NCBI GenBank assembly: GCA_016710095.1
Contig: JADJLL010000052.1
Coordinates: 1 to 6,611, forward strand
DNA from: Candidatus Eiseniibacteriota bacterium
Lineage (GTDB): Bacteria; Eisenbacteria; RBG-16-71-46
DNA: 6,611 nucleotides
Reading direction: 5' to 3'
Translations under genes and position numbers: made by a program
In this document: one piece after another, positions 1 to 5,397 of the stretch
Numbering within the stretch: position 1 is the stretch's first letter
How the letters are laid out: every line of letters starts with the position of its first letter
Notes under the pieces: model-generated
What the model was told of the DNA's origin: nothing
Database searches by the model: none
Seen by the model: the letters and a program-made list of their open reading frames with translations, nothing else

Positions 1-690
1 TCAGTCCTCGACCCACGCCTCCGAGCGCCGCGCCTGACGGCGCAGCATCGTGATCGCGATCATGCCGAACACGAAGCCGCCGACGTGCGCCCACCACGCG
101 ACACCGCCGCCGGTCGAGCCGAGCGCGAACGTGCCCGAGAAGAACTGGAACACGAACCACAGTCCCAGCACGAGCAGCGCGGGCAGCGCGACGATCTGGA
201 AGAAGAAGAAGATCGGGATCAGCGTCACCACGCGCGCGCGCGGGAACAGCACCGCGTAGGCGCCGAGCACCGCGGCGATCGCGCCGCTCGCGCCGACCGT
301 GGGGATCTCCGACCACGGGTTGAGCGCCACGTGCAGCGCGGCGCTCGCGATGCCGCCCGCGAGATAGAAGAGCGTGAAACGTACGCGGCCGAGGCGGTCC
401 TCGACGTTGTCGCCGAAAATCCACAGGTACCACATGTTCCCGAGCAGGTGCAGCCAGCCCGCGTGCAGGAACATCGACGTGAGCACGGTCGTCACGGGCC
501 CCTGCAGCGGCATCGCGCCGAGCGAGGCGTACATGAGCCGCGAGGGCACGAGCCCCCAGTTGTTCAGGAACCAGTTCTTGTCCGGCCCGAGCGAAAGCTC
601 GAACAGGAACGCCACGACGTTGATCGCGATGATCGCCCGGGTGACGACCGGGACGCTTTGCGAAGGGTTGTCGTCGCGAATCGGGAACAT
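1..690 (-). CDS. Rhomboid family intramembrane serine protease
   Basis: Predicted 229-residue polytopic membrane protein that cleaves transmembrane substrates within the bilayer. Seen: a hydrophobic segment at about 18-33, a long loop, then the rhomboid core with H-L-L-G-N-M-W (H81, N85, the oxyanion-side His/Asn region). The catalytic serine lies in G-A-S-G (S135) and the catalytic histidine in A-H-V-G-G-F (H202). Several further hydrophobic helices run from 105 to 215, including a run of four Phe near 161-164. Length is normal for the short six-helix bacterial type. The start chosen is the ATG at 688-690. The frame stays open upstream to 846, but the added 52 residues are Arg/Pro-rich and not conserved-looking, and would run across the trxA promoter. 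No strong Shine-Dalgarno is visible; a GGAG lies about 13 nt upstream. The stop codon is exactly at base 1-3, so the gene is complete. It is divergent from trxA. Substrate unknown. Confidence 0.93.
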   Translation of the reverse strand: MFPIRDDNPSQSVPVVTRAIIAINVVAFLFELSLGPDKNWFLNNWGLVPSRLMYASLGAMPLQGPVTTVLTSMFLHAGWLHLLGNMWYLWIFGDNVEDRLGRVRFTLFYLAGGIASAALHVALNPWSEIPTVGASGAIAAVLGAYAVLFPRARVVTLIPIFFFFQIVALPALLVLGLWFVFQFFSGTFALGSTGGGVAWWAHVGGFVFGMIAITMLRRQARRSEAWVED

Positions 691-761
691 GCGGCGCGAA
701 GGCTCCGTGAACGGTGGAATGGGCCGGGAAACTCGTCGGATGCCGCGGATCGGGGAAAGGT

Positions 762-791
762 TTGACGCTGCCCGGGAGGGCTGCCTATGTT
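762..791 (+). promoter_or_regulatory. Candidate sigma70-type promoter of trxA
   Basis: TTGACG at 762-767 (5 of 6 to the -35 consensus) and TATGTT at 786-791 (4 of 6 to the -10) are separated by 18 bp. Transcription would start near 798, leaving a leader of about 100 nt before the trxA ATG. The location in the divergent rhomboid/trxA gap fits. It is a consensus match by eye only; such matches do occur by chance, but AT-containing hexamers are rare in this GC-rich sequence. Confidence 0.5.
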
Positions 792-885
792 CCGCCGCGA
801 TCGGTACGAAGAAAACGTTTTGCATCCGGAGCGCACCGGCCGACATCTACACGGACGCTCCGAATCGAGAATGGACCATTGCTGC

Positions 886-890
886 GGGGA
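886..890 (+). promoter_or_regulatory. Ribosome binding site of trxA
   Basis: GGGGA ends 6 nt before the ATG at 897. It supports this start over the in-frame upstream extension, which adds 61 residues that do not look like thioredoxin. Confidence 0.6.
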
Positions 891-896
891 TTTGTC

Positions 897-1220
897 ATGT
901 CGAACGCTCAGGCTGTCAACGACACCACCTTCGATGCCGAAGTGCTCAAGTCCGGAACGCCGGTACTCGTGGACTTCTGGGCGCCCTGGTGCGGCCCGTG
1001 CCGCGCCGTCGCCCCGACCGTGGACGCGCTCGCGACGGAGTTCGCGGGCAAGCTCAAGGTCGTGAAGCTCAACACGGACGAGTCGGGTGAAGTCGCCATG
1101 AAGTACGGCGTCACGTCCATCCCGACCCTCATGGTGTTCAAGGGCGGCGAAGTCGTCGAGCGCGTGCTCGGCAACCGTCCGAAGGCCGATCTGGCCGCGA
1201 TGGTCTCGCGCCACATCTAG
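897..1220 (+). CDS. trxA: Thioredoxin
   Basis: 107-residue cytosolic disulfide reductase that donates electrons to reductases and keeps cysteines reduced; normally recycled by thioredoxin reductase, which is not in this window. Seen: the active-site motif W-C-G-P-C (W31, C32, C35) within F-W-A-P-W-C-G-P-C-R, the cis-proline motif T-S-I-P-T-L (P76), and the C-terminal F-K-G-G-E-V-V-E-R turn typical of the family. The length is almost exactly that of classical bacterial thioredoxins. The ATG at 897 is supported by a GGGGA six bases upstream and by the N-terminal extent of the fold. The gene stands alone, with a probable promoter upstream and a hairpin terminator directly downstream. There is no signal peptide, so a periplasmic role is unlikely. 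Confidence 0.97.
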   Translation: MSNAQAVNDTTFDAEVLKSGTPVLVDFWAPWCGPCRAVAPTVDALATEFAGKLKVVKLNTDESGEVAMKYGVTSIPTLMVFKGGEVVERVLGNRPKADLAAMVSRHI

Positions 1221-1239
1221 TCTTCACGCTGTGCAACAC

Positions 1240-1273
1240 CGGCCCGTTCGCGATCCATCCCGCGAACGGGCCG
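1240..1273 (+). terminator. Intrinsic terminator after trxA
   Basis: A perfect 13-bp inverted repeat (arms 1240-1252 and 1261-1273, eight-base loop ATCCATCC) begins 19 bp after the trxA stop. It is followed on the plus strand by ATCTCTCTTT, a pyrimidine/T-rich tail. The minus-strand exit (toward nnr transcripts running in) has no T run, so it fits best as the trxA terminator. It may also help stop readthrough from the convergent nnr gene, which ends at 1305. Confidence 0.8.
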
Positions 1274-1304
1274 ATCTCTCTTTCGGCCGGCGCGCGGCGG
1301 GAGT

Positions 1305-2888
1305 TCAGCGCCGCAGGCCGCTCTCGCCGACCATCGCCATCGCGCGCGGCAGGCGCTCGACGACGTCGCCGGCCACGAGGCCGATCGCGCCCACGTCGCG
1401 CGCCGCGAGGTCACCCGCGAGGCCGTGCGCGAACACCGCGAGACGCGTCGCGTCCCAGGGCGAAAGTTTCTGCGCGAACAGCGCGGCGATCGCACCGGTG
1501 AGCACGTCGCCCATGCCGGCGGTCGCCATGCCGGGGTTGCCGGTCGGGTTCACGCTCACGCGGCCGGTCGGGTCGGCGATCACGGTGGGTGCGCCCTTCA
1601 GCACGAGCACGCAGTTCCACTTCTTCGCCCACTCCTTCGCCACGTCCACACGGCTCGCCTCGAGCGTCGAGGGGAGCAGGCCGGTCAGGCGCGCCATCTC
1701 GCCGAGGTGCGGCGTCACGATGCGCGGCGCGGGCGCCTTCGCCAGGACGGCCGCGAGGTCGTGGTCGGGCGGCGAGAACGCGAACAGCGCGTCGGCGTCG
1801 AGCACCGCCGGGCGTTCGAGCCGCGGCAGCAGCAGGTGCGCGAAGCGCACGGTGTCGGGATTGCGCGACATGCCCGGCCCGACCGCGACGGCGTCGGCGA
1901 GCGCGGCTTCTTCGAGCACGCGCGTCACCGCGGTCGTCGTGAGCGAGCGCAGCGGACCTTCGCCGCACGGCACCGGCATCTGTTCGACGAGCTGCGACGC
2001 GAGCACGTCGCACAGGCTCGACGGCGCGGCGACGCGCACGTAGCCCGCGCCCGCGCGACTGGCGGCCCGCGCGGCGAGCACGACGGCGCCCGCCATGCCC
2101 ATCGCGCCGCCAACCACGAGCACGCGGCCGGCGCTGCCCTTGTGCGCGCGCATGTCGCGGCGCGGCACGATCGGCGCGAGCGCCTCGGGCTGCGACAGCG
2201 AAACGGGCGAAAGCCCCGCGCGCTCCGGCGTCATCAGTCCGATGTCCACGACTTCGAGCGCGCCCCGGCATTCGCGGCCGGGGAAGAGGAAGTGCCCGCG
2301 CTTGGCGTAACCGAACGTCACCGTGAGGTCGGCGCGCACGGCGTGTTCGTAGCTCGTGCCGTCGTCGGCCGACACGCCGGTCGGCAGGTCCACCGCGACG
2401 ACGCGCGTGCCGCGCGCGCGCAGCAGCAGCAGCGCCTCGCACCCGGTCGCGAGCACGCCCTCGGGCGTGGCGCGCGCGCCCGTGCCCATGAGCGCGTCCA
2501 CCGCGTACTCCCAGCCCTGCGGTTCGGCGACGAGCCCGGCGAGCGACGCGTCGTCCTCGCAGAACTCGGGCGTCACGCCCGCGTGCTCGAGCAGCGCCAG
2601 GTGCACGGCGGCGTCGCCCTGCACCTTGGCGCGCGGCCCCGCGACCACGACGCGCACGCGCGCGCCGGAGCCGTGCAGGTAGCGCGCGGCGACGTAGCCG
2701 TCACCGCCGTTGTTGCCCGTGCCGCACAGCACGAGCACGCGCATCGCGAGCAGCGAGCCGAACGTGCGTTCCATGGCGCGCGCGACGCCGTGGCCCGCGC
2801 GGTCCATGAGCTCCGGACCCGTCGCGTGAGCGCCGTCGATCGTCGCGCGATCGAGCGCGCGCTGCTCGGCGGCGGTCAGGAGGAACAT
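1305..2888 (-). CDS. nnr: Bifunctional NAD(P)H-hydrate repair enzyme (epimerase + ADP/ATP-dependent dehydratase)
   Basis: 527-residue YjeF-type fusion. It repairs NADHX and NADPHX, damaged hydrated cofactors: the N-terminal domain interconverts R and S epimers and the C-terminal ribokinase-like domain dehydrates the S form using ADP or ATP. Seen in the N-terminal domain (about 1-235): the A-E-Q-R-A-L-D start, N-N-G-G-D-G (59-64), D-A-L-M-G-T-G (131-137) and D-L-P-T-G-V (167-172). Seen in the C-terminal domain (about 245-525): H-K-G-S-A-G-R-V (249-256), V-G-P-G (336-339), L-D-A-D-A-L (363-368), T-P-H-L-G-E-M (392-398), and the nucleotide/catalytic loop N-P-G-M-A-T-A-G-M-G-D-V-L-T-G (451-465) with the expected catalytic D461. 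Length is typical for the fused bacterial form. The ATG lies only 2 bp after the stop of the upstream gene, with no good Shine-Dalgarno, so translation is probably coupled. Both domains look intact. Confidence 0.97.
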   Translation of the reverse strand: MFLLTAAEQRALDRATIDGAHATGPELMDRAGHGVARAMERTFGSLLAMRVLVLCGTGNNGGDGYVAARYLHGSGARVRVVVAGPRAKVQGDAAVHLALLEHAGVTPEFCEDDASLAGLVAEPQGWEYAVDALMGTGARATPEGVLATGCEALLLLRARGTRVVAVDLPTGVSADDGTSYEHAVRADLTVTFGYAKRGHFLFPGRECRGALEVVDIGLMTPERAGLSPVSLSQPEALAPIVPRRDMRAHKGSAGRVLVVGGAMGMAGAVVLAARAASRAGAGYVRVAAPSSLCDVLASQLVEQMPVPCGEGPLRSLTTTAVTRVLEEAALADAVAVGPGMSRNPDTVRFAHLLLPRLERPAVLDADALFAFSPPDHDLAAVLAKAPAPRIVTPHLGEMARLTGLLPSTLEASRVDVAKEWAKKWNCVLVLKGAPTVIADPTGRVSVNPTGNPGMATAGMGDVLTGAIAALFAQKLSPWDATRLAVFAHGLAGDLAARDVGAIGLVAGDVVERLPRAMAMVGESGLRR

Positions 2889-2890
2889 CG

Positions 2891-3232
2891 TCAGTGCTTG
2901 CGGTTGCGGGACCGCGCTTCGGAAGTCAGGTCGCGCTTGAGTACGCGGGCGTACTCGGCGTCCGACTTCACGCGGTTCAGCAGGTCGGGGTCCGACGACA
3001 GGAACGGCAGGTCGAACAGTTCGGGTTCGGCTTCCTGTTCGACGTAGATGCGTGCCTGTTCGCTGCGCTGGTGCTGGGTGGCCCGCTCCAGGTTCTCGAA
3101 CGACTTGTGCGCTTCGAGAAACTCGCCGTTGAACACGTCGAACGTGTACACGTGCACCAGAGTGTCCGCCTTCACACCTGCCGGCGGCGCGTACACCTTC
3201 ACGCGGGCCGCCCGGATCTTGCCTGCCGACAT
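2891..3232 (-). CDS. Unrecognised 113-residue protein in nnr operon
   Basis: I do not recognise the family. The protein is soluble-looking, with no signal peptide or membrane segment. Residues about 5-45 look beta-rich (K-V-Y-A-P-P, V-H-V-Y-T-F-D-V-F-N-G-E-F). A charged, probably helical stretch rich in Glu, Gln and Arg follows at about 44-68. Next comes E-L-F-D-L-P-F-L (71-78), and the end is a basic helix and tail (R-S-R-N-R-K-H). The start is the ATG at 3230-3232, preceded by AAGGAGG, the best ribosome binding site in the window; the frame is open upstream to 3316 but that would overlap the HAD gene. It sits 31 bp after the HAD gene and 2 bp before nnr, so it is co-transcribed and likely translationally coupled with nnr. 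Third-position GC bias and the strong RBS say it is real. Confidence 0.8.
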   Translation of the reverse strand: MSAGKIRAARVKVYAPPAGVKADTLVHVYTFDVFNGEFLEAHKSFENLERATQHQRSEQARIYVEQEAEPELFDLPFLSSDPDLLNRVKSDAEYARVLKRDLTSEARSRNRKH

Positions 3233-3236
3233 CACG

Positions 3237-3243
3237 CCTCCTT
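3237..3243 (-). promoter_or_regulatory. Strong ribosome binding site of the 113-residue gene
   Basis: On the minus strand this reads AAGGAGG, 4 nt before the ATG at 3232. It decides the start: the longer in-frame reading would begin inside the HAD gene with no such signal. Confidence 0.75.
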
Positions 3244-3263
3244 GTGCGATGGGGCCGCTGTTT

Positions 3264-3953
3264 TCAGGAGCGGCCGCCGTTGAGTCCGTCCACGATGCCC
3301 ACCAGTTGGAAGACATCGTCCACGTCGTAGTCCGCGCCCGAGAGCTTCGTGTCGAACGTGTCGCCGTACCGCGCGAACACGGTCTTCATGCCGAGGCTCT
3401 TCGCGCCGACCACGTCGCGTTCCGCCCAGTCACCGATCATCATCGCGTGTCCGGGCTCCACGCCGAGCCGCCGCAGCACTTCGCGGAACGGCGCGGGCGC
3501 GGGTTTGCGCTCGCCGGTGTCGTCGAACGTGACGACCGCGTCGAACACGTGCTGCAGTCCGAGCGTGCACAGCCGCAGCCACACTTGAAGTCGCGGCGCG
3601 TCCGAGACGACGCCCAGCTTGATGCCCCGCTTCGCCAGTTCGAGCAGCGTCATCTGCGCGTGCGGATAGAGCACGAGGTTCGACTCACGCGCCCTCCGGT
3701 ACGCCACGATGCCCGAGGCGAGAATCTTGGGATCGACCTCGCCGAACTCGCGCTGCAGCAGCTCGTCGAACACGCGCTGGAACTCGAGCCCGCGCTCGTC
3801 GTAGATCGCGCGCACGCGTTCGCGCAGTTCTTCGCGCGGCAGCTTGAAGCCGGCGTCGATCATGCCGTCGATCGCGGCCTGGATCGCCGCCTCCTTCATC
3901 TTCATGAAGTCGGTCAGCGTGTTGTCGAGATCGAAGACGATCGCTTGGATCAC
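3264..3953 (-). CDS. HAD-superfamily (subfamily IA) hydrolase
   Basis: 229-residue cytosolic hydrolase, probably a phosphatase of a small phosphorylated metabolite. All four HAD motifs are visible: motif I F-D-L-D-N-T (nucleophile D8, acid/base D10), motif II V-V-S-D-A (S117), motif III lysine in E-R-K-P-A-P (K150), and motif IV I-G-D-W-A-E-R-D (D175, D180). Residues about 15-95 form the helical cap that marks subfamily I. The N-terminus (D-L-D-N-T-L-T-D-F-M-K-M-K) resembles the COG1011/YjjG-like group from memory; the substrate cannot be told from sequence. The start is a GTG at 3951-3953, needed so that motif I begins at the usual distance; only a weak GGGG lies upstream. It is 22 bp downstream of the zinc-ribbon gene and 31 bp upstream of the 113-residue gene, hence in the same operon. 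Next to Nnr, a metabolite-repair or housecleaning role is a reasonable but unproven guess. Confidence 0.93.
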   Translation of the reverse strand: MIQAIVFDLDNTLTDFMKMKEAAIQAAIDGMIDAGFKLPREELRERVRAIYDERGLEFQRVFDELLQREFGEVDPKILASGIVAYRRARESNLVLYPHAQMTLLELAKRGIKLGVVSDAPRLQVWLRLCTLGLQHVFDAVVTFDDTGERKPAPAPFREVLRRLGVEPGHAMMIGDWAERDVVGAKSLGMKTVFARYGDTFDTKLSGADYDVDDVFQLVGIVDGLNGGRS

Positions 3954-3975
3954 GCTTTACGGCCCCGCGGTTTCG

Positions 3976-4164
3976 TCATTTGGTGGAAGGCCCGATGGTC
4001 CGGCCGAGAGAGATCTCGCCGTTGTCGATCCGGAGGTTGAAGCCACACGCCGGATTGCTGCAGACCCAGGCCTTGTAGGTGATCGGCGCGCCGTCACGTC
4101 CGTAGTCGCTCAACGGAAGCAGCACGCCCTTGCCGCACTTCGCGCAGGCAGGAAACGCATCCAT
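3976..4164 (-). CDS. Small zinc-ribbon-like protein
   Basis: 62-residue protein with two cysteine knuckles: C-A-K-C (C7, C10) and C-S-N-P-A-C-G-F (C35, C40), separated by 24 residues. This arrangement can hold one zinc ion, as in zinc ribbons; the second knuckle has four rather than two intervening residues. The region between (L-L-P-L-S-D-Y-G-R-D-G) and after (L-R-I-D-N-G-E) looks like the strands of a ribbon. No other domain is present, so it may bind nucleic acid or a protein partner; function unknown. I chose the ATG at 4162-4164 because a GGAGG lies 9 nt upstream. Two upstream in-frame ATGs (4182 and 4206) are possible but have poorer or badly spaced ribosome sites. It is first in the minus-strand cluster, 22 bp before the HAD gene. 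Confidence 0.8.
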   Translation of the reverse strand: MDAFPACAKCGKGVLLPLSDYGRDGAPITYKAWVCSNPACGFNLRIDNGEISLGRTIGPSTK

Positions 4165-4173
4165 CCCCAAACC

Positions 4174-4178
4174 CCTCC
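4174..4178 (-). promoter_or_regulatory. Ribosome binding site of zinc-ribbon gene
   Basis: GGAGG inside a purine run (GGGGAGGGG) on the minus strand, 9 nt before the ATG at 4164. It favours the shortest of three in-frame ATG starts. Confidence 0.5.
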
Positions 4179-4214
4179 CCATGTCCTGACCGCTGGACGC
4201 GATCACACGGCTGC

Positions 4215-4244
4215 ATTGTCGCGACCACGGTCACTGACTGTCCA
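4215..4244 (-). promoter_or_regulatory. Candidate promoter of the minus-strand operon
   Basis: On the minus strand TGGACA (4244-4239; 5 of 6 to the -35) and GACAAT (4220-4215; 4 of 6 to the -10) are 18 bp apart. It lies about 50 bp upstream of the zinc-ribbon ATG and would drive that gene, the HAD hydrolase, the 113-residue gene and nnr. Consensus match by eye only. Confidence 0.4.
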
Positions 4245-4306
4245 GCGGATTATCGGCCGGGGACCGCGCGGCGATGACCTCCAGATGCGTTCCGGGCACG
4301 TTTTCA

Positions 4307-4335
4307 TTGCCCGTTCCGTGCGACACTCCTAGACT
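4307..4335 (+). promoter_or_regulatory. Candidate promoter of the exported-protein gene
   Basis: TTGCCC (4307-4312; 4 of 6) and TAGACT (4330-4335; 4 of 6) with a 17-bp spacer. Transcription would start near 4342, giving a leader of about 37 nt with the ribosome site at 4369. It is weaker than the trxA match, but position and spacing fit. Confidence 0.35.
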
Positions 4336-4368
4336 TCCGCACCACTTCGGGCATCCCCGCCTCGTATC

Positions 4369-4373
4369 GGAGA
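4369..4373 (+). promoter_or_regulatory. Ribosome binding site for a TTG start
   Basis: GGAGA followed by a 5-nt spacer and TTG at 4379-4381. It supports the TTG start that puts a signal peptide exactly at the N-terminus, rather than the GTG/ATG-type starts further upstream in the same frame. Confidence 0.55.
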
Positions 4374-4378
4374 ACCGG

Positions 4379-4723
4379 TTGACCCTCACTCGTCGCACCG
4401 CGGCCGCGGCGCTGGCGCTTTGCGCGCTGTCCTTCGCGCGGCCGGCGCAGGCCGTGCTCGACATCGAGAATCGCGGCCCCACGCTGCAGGCGGGGGCGTT
4501 CGCCATGCGGGTGACGAACATCGGCGCGCTCGGGAACCCGTACTCGAACGTCGGCCGCTCGTTCGATCCGTCGTTCGAGTACCCGCGCGGCAGCGGCACC
4601 GAAGGGCTCAAGAGCGCCGACCTGTGGGTGGGCGCGCGCCGCTCCGACGGCGTCTACCGCGTGAGCGGCGGGCCGCTGCTCGAGTGGCGCCCGACGCTCT
4701 CGCCCGGAGGACCACGTGCGTGA
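4379..4723 (+). pseudogene. Exported Ca-binding-type protein, N-terminal piece (frameshifted)
   Basis: First piece of a long exported protein. A Sec-type signal peptide is clear: a short n-region with R5-R6, a hydrophobic core of Ala/Leu (8-20), and an A-Q-A cleavage site after residue 25. The mature chain begins V-L-D-I-E-N-R-G-P and continues with R-V-T-N-I-G-A-L-G-N-P, a G-T-E-G-L-K-S-A-D-L-W-V-G motif and S-G-G-P-L-L-E-W. The frame runs into a stop at 4721-4723, but the true sequence leaves it at 4705. Dropping one G at 4706/4707 gives S-P-E-D-H-V-R-E-A, which joins the next piece in a sensible way. The TTG start has a good ribosome site. I cannot assign a function. The style is familiar from secreted proteins of FCB-group bacteria (inference). 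No lipobox: the Cys in L-A-L-C is preceded by Leu. Confidence 0.75.
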
Positions 4724-5396
4724 AGCGCTCGGCGGCCAGCTCGGCACGCAGCCCGACGTGGACGACGACGGCGACGGCCGCTTCGACGAGGAAGTGCTCA
4801 ACGGCCTCGACGACGACGGGGACGGCGAAGTGGACGAGGACCTCGGCGTGTCGGCGGCGCAGAAGCTGTACGCCGAGTACGTGGACGACCGCCCCGAGGC
4901 GCTCGACTACGGCTACTCGGGCGGCGAGCCGCACGAGGCGCTGCACCTGAGCGTGAAGCAGGAGGCGATGGCCTGGTCGGTGCCGGGTTACGACCGGATC
5001 GCGGGCGTGCGGTTCAAGATCACGAACCACGGCACCGAGACGCTCGAGGACGTGCGCATCGGCGTGTTCGCCGACCTCGACGTGAGCGCCGCGGGCGAGT
5101 CGGGCGGCCACCTGAACGACCGCGCCGAGAACGTGTACTGGCAGATCGGCTACAACGACGGCATCGCGTCGGTGCCGAGCGTGAACGTCGCCGACTTTCT
5201 CGCACCGGCGGTGCCCTACACGAAGTCGTGCGTCGGCATGCTCGCCGGCACGGGCGCGGTCGTGCGCGACGGCGTCGCGGGCAACGGCCTTCCGGTGTTC
5301 GGCATCGTGCCGCTTTCGCACACGCTCGATCCGCTCGCGATCATTCGGAAGTCGGCGCTCGTGGACAACCGCTCCGACCCGTACATCACCGGCCGC
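4707..5396 (+). pseudogene. Exported protein, acidic-repeat and beta-sandwich piece
   Basis: Second piece, 230 codons that read cleanly. It opens with two tandem acidic loops: D-V-D-D-D-G-D-G-R-F-D-E-E and L-D-D-D-G-D-G-E-V-D-E-D. These resemble EF-hand/thrombospondin-3-like calcium loops (D-x-D-x-D-G-x-x-D), though the EF-hand flanking helices are not seen. Then come Y-A-E-Y-V-D-D and R-F-K-I-T-N-H-G-T-E-T-L-E-D-V-R-I-G-V-F, text typical of an immunoglobulin-like or CARDB-like beta-sandwich. A D-P-Y-I-T-G-R segment closes the piece. The same frame stays open to 5855, but after 5396 it becomes Arg-rich nonsense, so an automatic call of 4716-5855 would be wrong at its C-terminal third. The correct chain leaves this frame by two single-G insertions (about 5397 and 5410-5412), which give Q-L-S-F-G-A-S-W-F-A-L-D-L-P-P-G. 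Confidence 0.75.
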
Positions 5397-5397
5397 G

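Noticed and set aside
85..765. 226-codon plus-strand open frame opposite the rhomboid gene
   Set aside because: Arg/Glu-rich shadow of a membrane protein; rhomboid catalytic motifs on the minus strand explain the region.
1425..3047. Open frame of 540 codons on the plus strand opposite nnr
   Set aside because: Its product is Arg/His/Ala-rich with no domain, and it lies fully antisense to nnr and the 113-residue gene, whose motifs are unmistakable. Long antisense open frames are expected at this GC content.
3048..4040. 330-codon plus-strand open frame opposite the HAD gene
   Set aside because: No motifs and a His/Arg-rich composition; the HAD motifs I-IV on the opposite strand are complete.
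4379..4456. Possible lipoprotein signal (L-A-L-C)
   Set aside because: The residue before Cys is Leu, whereas a lipobox needs Gly, Ala or Ser there; a Sec cleavage site A-Q-A follows ten residues later.
4755..4842. CRISPR-like or satellite repeat
   Set aside because: Only two imperfect coding copies with no spacer structure; explained by the acidic protein loops.
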